A stretch of DNA of 64,000 nt from a virus. The position numbers and the translations under genes were made by a program. The notes below the pieces were generated by a model. It saw only the letters and a list, made by a program, of their open reading frames with translations, was not told the origin of the DNA and did no database searches. Positions within the stretch are counted from its first letter, which is position 1; the number at the start of each line of letters is the position of its first letter. Below, in pieces: positions 6,386 through 15,063 of this stretch. The stretch is from IMG/VR virus record IMGVR_UViG_3300021088_000001, positions 1-64,000 of that record; one strand, given 5' to 3'.

Positions 6386-6420
6386 GCCCCGTATTCTATG
6401 AATACGGGGCTTTGTTGTTT
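6386..6420 (+). terminator. Intrinsic terminator ending the RNA unit
   Basis: An 11-bp stem GCCCCGTATTC/GAATACGGGGC with a TAT loop (6386-6410), then TTTGTTGTTT. It isolates the RNA unit from the large terminase gene. Confidence 0.9.
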
Positions 6421-6437
6421 ATATCACGGAAAATAAT

Positions 6438-7868
6438 ATGGCAGAAGAAAAACAAGTAGTGCTAGGGCCATGTAGCCTTAAGCAACAGATGGCATTATTG
6501 GACAGGAGCGATATTCTTATAGTTGGTGGTGCAGCCGGGGCATCTAAATCCTATATGGCACTTTTAAAGGCATTAGACCACTGTTCCGATCCTGCAGCAC
6601 GTGTATTAATTGTCAGACGTTCATACCCAACACTTAAAGTAGTCGGTGGGCTTGTGGACGAATCAAAGAATATGTACAAACAATTTGGTGCAGTGTTTAA
6701 TTCTCAGCAATTGGAGTGGCGTTGGCCTAATGGTGCAGTAATAAAATTTATGGCAATGCCAGACGACTTGTCAGAATTACAAGGGGCTGCTGCAACCTTA
6801 ATTATCTGCGATGAAGGTACGGAACTTTCTGTCGAAGGTATTCTCATGTTAAAATCTCGCCTTCGTGGAGCAAGATTCAAAGGTGTGATGCAATTAGTTA
6901 TAACATGTAATCCAGATCGTCAGAGCTATTTATATGATTGGGTCAAATACTCACTAGACGAAGAAACAGGGATTCCTAAGTCTGGCACTGAGAAAATATT
7001 ACGATGGTTTGTTGTATTGAACAATAAAATATATTGGGCGAACTCTAAAGAGGAACTCTATAAAGAGCATGGAATGGGTTATACAGAGGGAGTAGATTTT
7101 ATTCCTAGCTCTCTAAGATTTATTGCAATGAATATTTACGATAACCCTGTTCTGATGAAGAATAATCCGGGGTATCTTGCAAATCTTTTATCAATGTCTA
7201 GAGTGAACCAGCAGCGATTTCTGAAAGGTTCTTGGACAGCAGTTATTGAAGGTAATAGTGTATTCAACAGATCTTGGGTACAATTTGTTGACAACCCTCC
7301 AGTTAATCCTACTTCCAAGGTCAGGTCGTGGGACTTGGCGTACAGCGTGCCTTCTGAGTCATACCCTAATCCCGATTGGACAGTAGGGGTATTAGTATCA
7401 AGAGATAGGTTTGGCACATATTGTATTGAAGATGTGAAGAGGTTCAGGAAGCTTACAGATGGTGTTGTCAAGGAGATAATCAAGACCTCTATTGATGATG
7501 GACAAGATATTCCAGTCACTATCCCAAAAGATAATGGTGGTGGTAAAGCTGCTTCTTCTATTTTCCTGCGCATGTTTGGAGAGGCTGGAATAAATGTGCG
7601 AGGAATTCCTATTACTAACCACAGCAGTAAAATGCAGAGATTCTTGCCATTTTGTACATATGCAGAATCTGGATCACTTACAATGGTTAAAGCCGATTGG
7701 AATGACGACTTTTTAACAGAGTTAGAGTATTTCTGTGGAAGTAGAAATCAGAAGGATGACCAAGTTGATGCTGTAGCAGATGCGTTCATAACATTGTCTA
7801 GGCAGGTTAATACTCCTGTCATAGCCCCTCCCTCAATGACCAAACCAAACCCTGTTCCCTCCATTTAG
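6438..7868 (+). CDS. terL: Terminase large subunit
   Basis: 476 aa. The N-terminal ATPase has a Walker A-like GGAAGASKS (residues about 30-38) and a Walker B TLIICDEGTE (about 120-129). The C-terminal RNase H-like nuclease has the first acidic residue in VRSWDLAYS and a later DDQVDAVADAF segment. It is the packaging motor that translocates DNA into the prohead and cuts the concatemer. A GGAAA sequence is the only ribosome-binding site. The gene follows a strong terminator with no clear promoter, so it may be read from upstream or by a non-canonical promoter. Confidence 0.93.
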   Translation: MAEEKQVVLGPCSLKQQMALLDRSDILIVGGAAGASKSYMALLKALDHCSDPAARVLIVRRSYPTLKVVGGLVDESKNMYKQFGAVFNSQQLEWRWPNGAVIKFMAMPDDLSELQGAAATLIICDEGTELSVEGILMLKSRLRGARFKGVMQLVITCNPDRQSYLYDWVKYSLDEETGIPKSGTEKILRWFVVLNNKIYWANSKEELYKEHGMGYTEGVDFIPSSLRFIAMNIYDNPVLMKNNPGYLANLLSMSRVNQQRFLKGSWTAVIEGNSVFNRSWVQFVDNPPVNPTSKVRSWDLAYSVPSESYPNPDWTVGVLVSRDRFGTYCIEDVKRFRKLTDGVVKEIIKTSIDDGQDIPVTIPKDNGGGKAASSIFLRMFGEAGINVRGIPITNHSSKMQRFLPFCTYAESGSLTMVKADWNDDFLTELEYFCGSRNQKDDQVDAVADAFITLSRQVNTPVIAPPSMTKPNPVPSI

Positions 7869-7898
7869 CATACAAAACAATCTTTGTCAAGTATTTTC

Positions 7899-7927
7899 TT
7901 GACAAATTGTTGTTAATGGTGTACAAT
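7899..7927 (+). promoter_or_regulatory. Promoter ahead of the GIY-YIG gene
   Basis: TTGACA 7899-7904, a 17-nt spacer and TACAAT 7922-7927, 28 bases before ATG 7956. It may also feed the portal gene. Confidence 0.7.
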
Positions 7928-7955
7928 GTTTGCATAACCTATAATAAGGAGTAAT

Positions 7956-8585
7956 ATGGCAGTTGTCTACTGGATACATTTAGCAGAACATACTGACATG
8001 TTCACGCAAGGATATATTGGAGTTAGTAAGAATACGGCTAAAGATAGGTTTAAGGTTCATAAACATCTTGCCACAAGCGGAAAAGGTATTTATGTAATAA
8101 ATAACGCTATTAGAAAATATGGCGACAGTATAAAACTCCAAACTTTAGTTGTGGCAGATTTGCAGTATTGCTACGATTTAGAAAGAAAGCTCCGTCCTGA
8201 GATAAATATCGGATGGAATATTGCTAGAGGCGGTGAGCAGCCTCCAATGACTGGCAGGAAACATTCAGATTACACTCGAAAAAAGATGAGTGACAGTTCT
8301 CACAGAATAAGAAAACCGCATTCAGAAGAGTTTAAAAATAGAATAAGAATTGCTAACAGTGGAAAGAAACCTTGGCAAAACTGTAAAGCTAGAAAACACA
8401 TCTGGTTAAAAGCTGCAGAAATAGCTGTGCTAGTCAGACAAAATCCTAAGTGGAGTTACAAAAGGCTCGACAAGATATTTAATGGCTCTACAGGCAGGGT
8501 CATAGATATGGCAAGAGCAGGTTGGTGGCCTGAAAAAGATCCCGCTTGGGTGGAATTTAAAACTGATGCGGAGAAAAGTTTATGA
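7956..8585 (+). CDS. GIY-YIG homing endonuclease with NUMOD3 motif
   Basis: 209 aa. The N-terminal GIY-YIG-like domain (about 1-90) has YWIHLAEHT...GYIGVSK, a downstream LERKLRP helix carrying the catalytic Glu, and NIARGG. A NUMOD3-type DNA-binding segment follows (MTGRKHSDYTRKKMSD and a second copy near HSEEFKNRI), then a C-terminal helical domain. AAGGAG precedes the ATG. It is a free-standing gene between terL and the portal; its TGA overlaps the portal ATG by four bases (ATGA). Such genes spread by cutting intronless or endonuclease-free alleles. Confidence 0.88.
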   Translation: MAVVYWIHLAEHTDMFTQGYIGVSKNTAKDRFKVHKHLATSGKGIYVINNAIRKYGDSIKLQTLVVADLQYCYDLERKLRPEINIGWNIARGGEQPPMTGRKHSDYTRKKMSDSSHRIRKPHSEEFKNRIRIANSGKKPWQNCKARKHIWLKAAEIAVLVRQNPKWSYKRLDKIFNGSTGRVIDMARAGWWPEKDPAWVEFKTDAEKSL

Positions 8586-10084
8586 CTAGAAAAAATACTA
8601 AAAGCTTGGATCCTGATATCGGAATTCCAATTCCTAGGCTTAGTAAGAGTGAGGTTGGATTCACAGGTTTAAGGGTATTAAATAAAGCTATATTAGAAGA
8701 GTCCAACCGCGCGTTTCGCTTCCCTGCTTTTTTGAAGACAGTCCAAGAAATGCGCACAGATGCAACAATCTGCGCAGTTCTCAACGTCTACCGCATGATG
8801 CTCACAAGAGTACCTTGGACAGTAACCCCTCCAGTTGACCCCACTCCTGCAGAAATCGACCGTGCGAAGTTTGTCCAAAGCTGCATGGACGATATGGAGA
8901 CAACTTGGAAACAATTTATCTCTGAAACATTGACATATCTTGAATATGGCTTCGCAGTAGAAGAGAAAGTATATCGAAGAAGATTAAATATCAACGGAAG
9001 TAAACACAATGATGGATTGATTGGCCTGCGCACAATTGCACCTCGTGGTCAAGACACTATTCGGCATTGGTACTTCTCGGATGATGGCAGAGAATTAGAA
9101 GGTGTTGGGCAGAGTCTCCGTAACATGGAGAATGGCTACAGATACCAAGTGCTTATTGATCAAGGTGCAGCTTCAAAAGACGGTTTGCTGAATATTGATA
9201 GAGATAAATTTCTACTGTTTACAGCAGACAGTGTAAAAGGTAATCCCGAAGGAAGAAGCATTCTGAAGAGTGTTTATCTTCCTTACAAACAGCTTACAAT
9301 GCTGAAAGATCAGCTATTCTTGGGCATAGCAAAAGATTTAGCCGCAGTGCCAATCGTCAAGCTTCCTTCTAAAGTTATGAATCCTGCTGGTTCTGCAGAA
9401 GAGATTGCAGCCTACACAGCATATCAGACATTGGTTAATAATGTCGCAGATGGGGTTCAGCGCGGAGTAGTAATTCCCTCTGATGTAGATCCTGAGACTA
9501 AAGCTGCATCCTACTCATTCGAGCTACTTGAGGCTAAGGGGCAGAGTAAATTTGATATCCCGGCTGTTATCAAAGCAATCCAGACGGATATACTTGTGGC
9601 ATTATCGGCTGATGTTATCACAGCCGTAGCTGATACGCAAGGATCTTTTTCGATTAAGGACAATTCCACCAATTTGCTCGCAATTGCTGTGGAGCACAGG
9701 CTGAATGAAATCAGAGATGTGCTGAATGGGGATCTAGTGCCGCAGATATTTGCACTGAATGGCTGGAGCCAAGATAGGCTTCCAACATTTGAGTATGGAG
9801 ATATTGTTGACACAGGGCAAGAAGAATTTTCTAAGGCCATTCAGCGTATGGCATCTGTTGGAATGATTGAGATTGATCGTGAGATTCTTAATAAGATTCG
9901 TACAGTACTCGGAGTTGACCCTAAGCCAGACGATGAACCTGTTAACTTCGAGGACCTGTCTGCTAATACCACCCGCGCCAGTGATGGCCTTGAGGCCGGA
10001 AGATCTGGAGACGGAACGTCAGTTATCGGCGGCGAGGGAAGTAAAGTAGACAGGTCAGCAGCCAATGCAGACAATGCAGCTTAA
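8582..10084 (+). CDS. Portal protein (DUF935-like)
   Basis: 500 aa. Size, position directly after terL plus the endonuclease, and sequence features fit the portal family. These features are the N-terminal MRTDATICAVLNVYRMMLTRVPW segment, the central GRSILKSVYLPYKQL segment and a C-terminal tail rich in Asp and Gly. The portal forms the dodecameric ring at one capsid vertex through which DNA passes. The ATG overlaps the upstream stop, so translation is coupled to the inserted endonuclease gene. Confidence 0.85.
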   Translation: MTRKNTKSLDPDIGIPIPRLSKSEVGFTGLRVLNKAILEESNRAFRFPAFLKTVQEMRTDATICAVLNVYRMMLTRVPWTVTPPVDPTPAEIDRAKFVQSCMDDMETTWKQFISETLTYLEYGFAVEEKVYRRRLNINGSKHNDGLIGLRTIAPRGQDTIRHWYFSDDGRELEGVGQSLRNMENGYRYQVLIDQGAASKDGLLNIDRDKFLLFTADSVKGNPEGRSILKSVYLPYKQLTMLKDQLFLGIAKDLAAVPIVKLPSKVMNPAGSAEEIAAYTAYQTLVNNVADGVQRGVVIPSDVDPETKAASYSFELLEAKGQSKFDIPAVIKAIQTDILVALSADVITAVADTQGSFSIKDNSTNLLAIAVEHRLNEIRDVLNGDLVPQIFALNGWSQDRLPTFEYGDIVDTGQEEFSKAIQRMASVGMIEIDREILNKIRTVLGVDPKPDDEPVNFEDLSANTTRASDGLEAGRSGDGTSVIGGEGSKVDRSAANADNAA

Positions 10085-10102
10085 ATATGAATAAGGATAA
10101 TT

Positions 10103-10903
10103 ATGGTAACTAAAACAGTAGGAGGATCAGAGCACGGTGCAAGTGATTTTGCATATGTTCCAGATCCCTCTGAACCATCCACTTGGAAACTTCCAATCTT
10201 TGATGCGAGACATGCAGCAGCAGCCGTTAGCGCGATTGGTAAGGGATTCCGAGGCAAGAAGGCGAAAATTCCTGCAGCAGATTTAGCTGGAGTGAAACGA
10301 AAGATTGCATCAGCCTATAAGAAATTCTTCCCCGACAAAGATCTCCCACCAATCCTCAAATCCCTTGATATTAAAGTCAATGACCAAGAACTTGATGGCA
10401 GCTTATACAATGCAGTGATCTCAGCCCTGTCAAGTTTCTTTAAGAATCAAGAGTGGGAAGATGACTACATTGACGACTGCGAAGAGTATGTTGAAGAGCA
10501 GCTTGAAGAGGCAGGGCTAATTGATCCTAGTGAAGCTACTGAAGATGAACCTGTGATGAAGTCTCTTAACGAAGAGAAGCGTCAAGGTACATATGTCGTC
10601 CTAGAGCCTAATAAGACAGATCTTCAAGGTGATATATATGATGCAGCCGAAGTAGCTAAAGGATGTCACAATTTCAACACTGAATGCAGAAAAGCTTTCT
10701 TGGATCACGCAACAGAAACTGATCAAGCATCAATTGTTGAAAGTTACATCGCTCCAACAGATTTGAATATCGATGGAAACACAGTTTCAAAAGGTACGTG
10801 GTTAGCTGTTGTGCAATTCAATGAAGAATTGTGGAAGTCAGCTAAGGATGGAAAATATAGTGGCCTTTCAATCGGGGCATGGGCTAAGACGGAGGAATTA
10901 TAA
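10103..10903 (+). CDS. XkdF-like prohead serine protease
   Basis: 266 aa. The N-terminal part has RHAAAAVSAIGKGFRG, seen in head-maturation protease fusions. The C-terminal half (about 155-264) matches the XkdF type: FLDHATETDQASIVESYIA, KGTWLAVVQF and the end segment SIGAWAK. The family cleaves scaffold and capsid precursors during head maturation. It lies between the portal and scaffold genes, as expected. The acidic linker (about 125-150) separates the two parts. Confidence 0.8.
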   Translation: MVTKTVGGSEHGASDFAYVPDPSEPSTWKLPIFDARHAAAAVSAIGKGFRGKKAKIPAADLAGVKRKIASAYKKFFPDKDLPPILKSLDIKVNDQELDGSLYNAVISALSSFFKNQEWEDDYIDDCEEYVEEQLEEAGLIDPSEATEDEPVMKSLNEEKRQGTYVVLEPNKTDLQGDIYDAAEVAKGCHNFNTECRKAFLDHATETDQASIVESYIAPTDLNIDGNTVSKGTWLAVVQFNEELWKSAKDGKYSGLSIGAWAKTEEL

Positions 10904-11455
10904 TTGGAACCTAAACGAAAACTTAGTGAATTTGATTTTAGTAAGAAGGGCGCACATATCTCATTAGTTGGGCCATCGCTTGGAGGTCCAGCAAACGGTA
11001 GGTCCGTTCTTACCCTTAAATCTTTATCCCCTGTTGGGGCAAACAACGACCCTAACGGGAAAGGAAATGTAATGAGTGAAATGATTGAAAAGAGTGCAGC
11101 AGACGCATTGATTCTCAAGGCTGTGGAAGCTGCCACAGAACCACTGAAGAAAGAACTCGCAGTTCTGAAGGCTGCAGAAATGGCACGCACTGAAGCTGTT
11201 CGTAAGAGTCAATTGAAAGCTGTTGTTGGCGACGCTAAAGCTGAAGAGACTTTCAATGCTCTTAAATCTCTGGATGACGCATCCTTCGAGATTATTGTCA
11301 AGAGCTATGCTAGTGCAAATGCTGCTGAAGGTAAAAGTAAAATGTTCGCCGAAAAAGGCGTAGATGGTAAAGCTGATGCTGAAAAAGTAGCTGCTGACAC
11401 ATTGAACAATGACACAGCTAAATATCTGAAGTCCAAATATCAAAAAGCTGCTTAA
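10904..11455 (+). CDS. Scaffold protein, probable (TTG start)
   Basis: 183 aa from TTG 10904; GGAGG seven to eight bases upstream decides this start. The central and C-terminal parts are helical and Ala/Lys/Glu-rich (about 55-180), typical of internal scaffolds, and the gene stands between protease and decoration genes. Function is inferred from composition and synteny. An internal ATG at 11071 could give a shorter form. Confidence 0.7.
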   Translation: MEPKRKLSEFDFSKKGAHISLVGPSLGGPANGRSVLTLKSLSPVGANNDPNGKGNVMSEMIEKSAADALILKAVEAATEPLKKELAVLKAAEMARTEAVRKSQLKAVVGDAKAEETFNALKSLDDASFEIIVKSYASANAAEGKSKMFAEKGVDGKADAEKVAADTLNNDTAKYLKSKYQKAA

Positions 11456-11482
11456 TCAACTCAATACACAAAGGAATAAATA

Positions 11483-12193
11483 ATGACTGTTCTTGCTACC
11501 GAAAGCCAGTATTCGCGTCTTGCGTCTCTGGTAAAATTCAGTGATACACCTGAATATTTTCAATTTCACACAAAGGCTGTAGTAGCCTATGAATCAGGTA
11601 CTCCAACCTACACCCTTGGCACTGTTATGGGAGCTTATGTAGATACTCCAGTTGGCACTGCTGGTACAACCGTAGGTACTGGTAATGGCGTGATGGGTGC
11701 CATCACTGTAACCTCTGTTCCCGGCCTAGAGCTTGGTACTTATACACTGAAGATCATCAAGGCCAATACTAATGCCGGTGATTTCCAATTGCGTTCACCC
11801 TCTGGCAAATTAGTTGGTAATGGTACTGTTGCTGTGGCGTTTGCTCAAGATGCATTTGCATTCACATTGGCCGATGGTTCTTCGGACTTCGTGGTTGGTG
11901 ACACAATTCCAATCGTCGTCACTGGCACTGTGCAATACAAAGCCGCTGTCGCAACTGCTACTGATGGTTCACAAATCCCTGTTGCATTGTACATGGGCGA
12001 TTCGTTCGGCGCTATCAAAGACACTGTGATGGTTGCTACCACTGCTACCAATATTATGGTTATTAATCGTGGCAAAGTTATTGTCTCGAAAGATGCCCTC
12101 GTTCTGGATACGTCCTACAGCACTACTGCAGCTAAGAATAATGCTTATGCTGCTCTGGGCGTCCAAGGTATCCTTGTTGAAGCAAGTAACTAA
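11483..12193 (+). CDS. Head decoration protein (lambda gpD-like)
   Basis: 236 aa with AAGGAA upstream. The C-terminal region (AKNNAYAALGVQGILVEAS) and the IPVALYMGD segment resemble gpD-type capsid-stabilising proteins. An inserted beta-rich domain (about 60-150) makes it longer than lambda gpD (110 aa). It precedes the capsid gene as in lambda. It would sit on the capsid exterior. Confidence 0.78.
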   Translation: MTVLATESQYSRLASLVKFSDTPEYFQFHTKAVVAYESGTPTYTLGTVMGAYVDTPVGTAGTTVGTGNGVMGAITVTSVPGLELGTYTLKIIKANTNAGDFQLRSPSGKLVGNGTVAVAFAQDAFAFTLADGSSDFVVGDTIPIVVTGTVQYKAAVATATDGSQIPVALYMGDSFGAIKDTVMVATTATNIMVINRGKVIVSKDALVLDTSYSTTAAKNNAYAALGVQGILVEASN

Positions 12194-12220
12194 TCTAACT
12201 ACATAATAAGGAGTATTACC

Positions 12221-13264
12221 TTGATTACACGCGACTTCACCGGCTCAGGTTTCGGAGTATCGGATTGGACCGAAGAACTTAACATCATCCCTAACCAATG
12301 GGGAACTATCAACAGCCTTGGCATCTTTGCCGAAGAAGGCGTTGCAGAACACGTCATCCAATTTGATGAAGTTATCAAAGATGGTGCATTGATCGTTGAC
12401 CGCATTCGTGGTGAACGTGCTAATGTTGGACGTGATTACAAACGTAAAATCCATTCGTTCAATGTGCCTCACTTCCCAATGGAAGATGCAATCTACCCGC
12501 AGGATATCCAAGGCAAGCGCGCCTATGGTTCTCCTACTGAGGCAGAAACATTTGATGCAGTGCGTGGCCGTAAGCTGGAACGTATTCGTCAGAATCATGC
12601 TTGGACATTGGAAGCTGCTCGTGCACAAGCTATCGTGTTGGGTACAGTATATGCGCCTAACTTGACAGTGGTTCAGGACTGGTATCAAGAGTTTACTCAG
12701 ACTACTCGCCCAACTACTATTGACTTCCTGTTTGGTACAAGCACCACTGATGTGATGGGCAAGATTGAAGCTAATATCGCCGCTATTCAGGATAACTCTG
12801 GCTCTGTTACCATCACTGGTATTGTTGCCCTTTGTGGACCAACATTCTTCCAGAGGTTGATCACTCATGCAACAGTGAAAACTGCATATCAGTATTATGC
12901 AGCCACTAACCAAGCAGGCAATGCTCAACCTCTACGTGATCGTATGGCTACTGGTGTTAATGCACCGCAGCACCGTATGTTCAACTTCGGTGGTGCTCTG
13001 TTCATTGAAATGCGTGATAAGTATGCTGGCACTGCCTTGATTGGTGCTGCAGATTGCTACTTCTTGCCAACTGGTACTGAGTTCTTCAAGACTTACTTCT
13101 CGCCTGCTAATCGTTTTGGCCTAGTTAACACAGTTGGTGAGCAAGTGTATGTGTTTGAGTCTATGGAGATGAATGGCACAGCTTACAAGTTGGAGAGTGA
13201 GTCCAATCATATTTCGGCACTGCTCAAACCACTCTTGGTTTCTGCATCAACTAGCTCTACCTAA
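12221..13264 (+). CDS. Major capsid protein (phage capsid E family)
   Basis: 347 aa from TTG 12221; AAGGAG seven bases upstream fixes the start. The sequence matches the lambda gpE type throughout. Characteristic parts are HFPMEDAIYPQDIQGKRAYG and the EAETFDAVRGRKLERIRQNHAWTLE helix (spread over about 95-135), and a C-terminal LVNTVGEQVYVFESMEMNG region. It builds the HK97-fold capsid. A TTG start for the most abundant virion protein is unusual and may tune the ratio to the scaffold, which also starts with TTG. Confidence 0.9.
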   Translation: MITRDFTGSGFGVSDWTEELNIIPNQWGTINSLGIFAEEGVAEHVIQFDEVIKDGALIVDRIRGERANVGRDYKRKIHSFNVPHFPMEDAIYPQDIQGKRAYGSPTEAETFDAVRGRKLERIRQNHAWTLEAARAQAIVLGTVYAPNLTVVQDWYQEFTQTTRPTTIDFLFGTSTTDVMGKIEANIAAIQDNSGSVTITGIVALCGPTFFQRLITHATVKTAYQYYAATNQAGNAQPLRDRMATGVNAPQHRMFNFGGALFIEMRDKYAGTALIGAADCYFLPTGTEFFKTYFSPANRFGLVNTVGEQVYVFESMEMNGTAYKLESESNHISALLKPLLVSASTSST

Positions 13265-13268
13265 TACT

Positions 13269-13319
13269 AATTTATTAGTCGAAGCAGCTTTTCGCAGAGG
13301 CTGCTTTAGCGAATAAATT
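13269..13319 (+). other. Long two-part hairpin after the capsid gene
   Basis: Outer arms AATTTATT/AATAAATT (13269-13276/13312-13319) and inner arms AAGCAGC/GCTGCTT (13282-13288/13300-13306). No U-tract follows the GC stem, so it is not a classic terminator. It may protect the capsid mRNA 3' end or serve as a processing site. Confidence 0.6.
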
Positions 13320-13335
13320 TACTACCGGAGAAATT

Positions 13336-13800
13336 ATGGCAATAGACTACAGTACTAATGAGGGAAAAGTTAGACTCCGGGTAGGCGACGCAGGAGATCT
13401 TCAAATCTTTCCTTCAGCCGTTTACACAGGCGCACTAACAGATTGCTCCAATAATCTGCCACGAACAGCGAAACTTGTGGCCCAATATATCCTTGGTGCA
13501 CTAACTGCACAGACACATCAAAAACTCGCACAAATCGAGGTCTTTGGTGGTGAGTGGTTTGATAACTATCTAGCATTTGTAAAAGCTACGATTCTCAATC
13601 CGAATTACATGGAGTACTGTCCTCTTCCATACACACCAATCACAGTAGATGCATGGGGTAATAAAATTGAAGTTCCTTTCATTCAGTTTCAGAAGGATTG
13701 GGAGGCCAATTACGTTGGGGGAACTCAATCCCAAGCTCTCCGCTGGACAGCTTACCCAAGCTACCCCGGATTCGGAGTACCAAGTGGAACTTACTTCTAA
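13336..13800 (+). CDS. Head-tail connector (adaptor) protein, probable
   Basis: 154 aa, first gene after the capsid. It starts with NEGKVRLRVGDAGD, resembling head-tail adaptor proteins of siphoviruses, followed by helices and a Tyr/Pro-rich C-terminus. The assignment rests on synteny (capsid, adaptor, stopper, completion, terminator, tail tube). The adaptor binds the portal and widens the channel. Confidence 0.65.
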   Translation: MAIDYSTNEGKVRLRVGDAGDLQIFPSAVYTGALTDCSNNLPRTAKLVAQYILGALTAQTHQKLAQIEVFGGEWFDNYLAFVKATILNPNYMEYCPLPYTPITVDAWGNKIEVPFIQFQKDWEANYVGGTQSQALRWTAYPSYPGFGVPSGTYF

Positions 13801-13809
13801 GGAGCTTAT

Positions 13810-14190
13810 ATGGCAGCATATGACCCTTTCCTAAGAGTAGTTTCCAATATGCTCTCTCGATATGGAGGAGACGGAGTGCTTATATCGAGAGGTGATACTC
13901 CCTACAATTACTCTACTTCCACTCAAGAACAACGTGAAGACTGTTATCCTTTGAGAATGCTGGCATTTGACTTCCTGCAAAAGAAGGATGGAGATAGGCC
14001 AATGCAGAACACTCTTATTCAAAGTGGCGACAAGCAAATTTATATGTCTGCAGGCAGTTGGGTTCCTAGACCAATAGCAGGAGTTGACGAGATAGTCTAT
14101 AACAGCAGAGTGTACTCCATTGTCACTGTTAAGGAGTTAAACCCTTCTGGCAGCACTACAGTGTACACTGAAATGTTTATAAGAGAATAG
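13810..14190 (+). CDS. Head closure (stopper) protein, probable
   Basis: 126 aa with AAGGAG upstream. Small and beta-rich, lying second in the connector block. Position and size fit a neck stopper that closes the filled head. No diagnostic motif; the assignment is by gene order. Confidence 0.55.
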   Translation: MAAYDPFLRVVSNMLSRYGGDGVLISRGDTPYNYSTSTQEQREDCYPLRMLAFDFLQKKDGDRPMQNTLIQSGDKQIYMSAGSWVPRPIAGVDEIVYNSRVYSIVTVKELNPSGSTTVYTEMFIRE

Positions 14191-14191
14191 T

Positions 14192-14617
14192 ATGGGATTT
14201 GCCGATTCAATCAAGCTTGCTGCAAGCAAGATGCAATCCCAAGTTAACGCCAAGATAGACGAAGTGGCTACAGATCTATTCACCACAATTGTTAACAAAT
14301 CCCCAATATTAACTGGCAACTTATCTAACAATTGGTATGTAGGTTTAGGCTCTGGAAACTATAACTACTCTTATTCGATGTCCACTAACAAAGATGGTGT
14401 GCAGAGTAGGAATCAAATTTCTCTCTTGCGAAATGTCACAGAGTTCTTAGGTAAAGATGGTGAAGTGAGTTTCACAAACTCTACGCCATATGGCAGAAAT
14501 GCTGAGTATCTTGGTTGGCCAACACCACAGTGGTCTGGAAGAGTTGGACCATATGCAATGGTGAGAAATAGCCTGCTTGAAGTGGCTACCAAATATAAAG
14601 GAGTAAATCAAGCATGA
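14192..14617 (+). CDS. Tail completion / neck protein (HK97 gp10-like), probable
   Basis: 141 aa. The segment SPILTGNLSNNWYVG and the C-terminal PYAMVRNSLLEV resemble the gp10-type completion family, in which a T-G-x-L-x-x-S/N motif is typical. It starts one base after the previous stop and its stop overlaps the next ATG (ATGA). It joins the tail tube to the head. Confidence 0.65.
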   Translation: MGFADSIKLAASKMQSQVNAKIDEVATDLFTTIVNKSPILTGNLSNNWYVGLGSGNYNYSYSMSTNKDGVQSRNQISLLRNVTEFLGKDGEVSFTNSTPYGRNAEYLGWPTPQWSGRVGPYAMVRNSLLEVATKYKGVNQA

Positions 14618-15009
14618 CAGCACGAAGTGAAATTGAGAATAGGCTGCTTGCTTGGGCCAATAGTAAATCCCCTCCAATTCCTATTGCATCTGAGAATTCT
14701 AAGTTCAAGAAGCCAACAGATGGCTCATGGTTAGAATTTGTGATGCTGAATGGTGTTCCTACAAATAGAAATGTTGCAGCAGCAGGTTATAGGCTACGAG
14801 GCCAATTCCAGATAAATATATATGGCCCTGCAGGAATAGGGGCTGGAGGAATAGAGGAGTTGGCAAATGAGATTGTGAATATCTTCCCTGTCATTCCTAA
14901 GATTGGAACAGTGAGTATTGAACAGCCTCTTAGTCCAGCACCTTTGATCACAACAATTGGAACTTCGGTATGTATGCCGATTACAGGGAAGTATCGCATT
15001 GAATATTAA
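14614..15009 (+). CDS. Tail terminator protein (DUF4128-like)
   Basis: 131 aa. The YRLRGQFQINIYGPAG segment and ELANEIVNIF helix match phage DUF4128/tail-terminator proteins. Coupled to the preceding gene by ATGA. These proteins cap the tail tube when it reaches the tape-measure length. Confidence 0.7.
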   Translation: MTARSEIENRLLAWANSKSPPIPIASENSKFKKPTDGSWLEFVMLNGVPTNRNVAAAGYRLRGQFQINIYGPAGIGAGGIEELANEIVNIFPVIPKIGTVSIEQPLSPAPLITTIGTSVCMPITGKYRIEY

Positions 15010-15063
15010 ATTAGGCATGAAGCCGCTAACAAGCCGTAAGGCTATCACTAAAAGGAAATAGAC

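Noticed and set aside
7136-7573. Minus-strand ORF inside terL
   Set aside because: Antisense to the nuclease part of terL; no ribosome-binding site, no coherent family pattern.
12245-12928. Minus-strand ORF of 227 codons inside the capsid gene
   Set aside because: Shadow of the capsid reading frame, Cys/His-rich by codon mirror, and no start signal.
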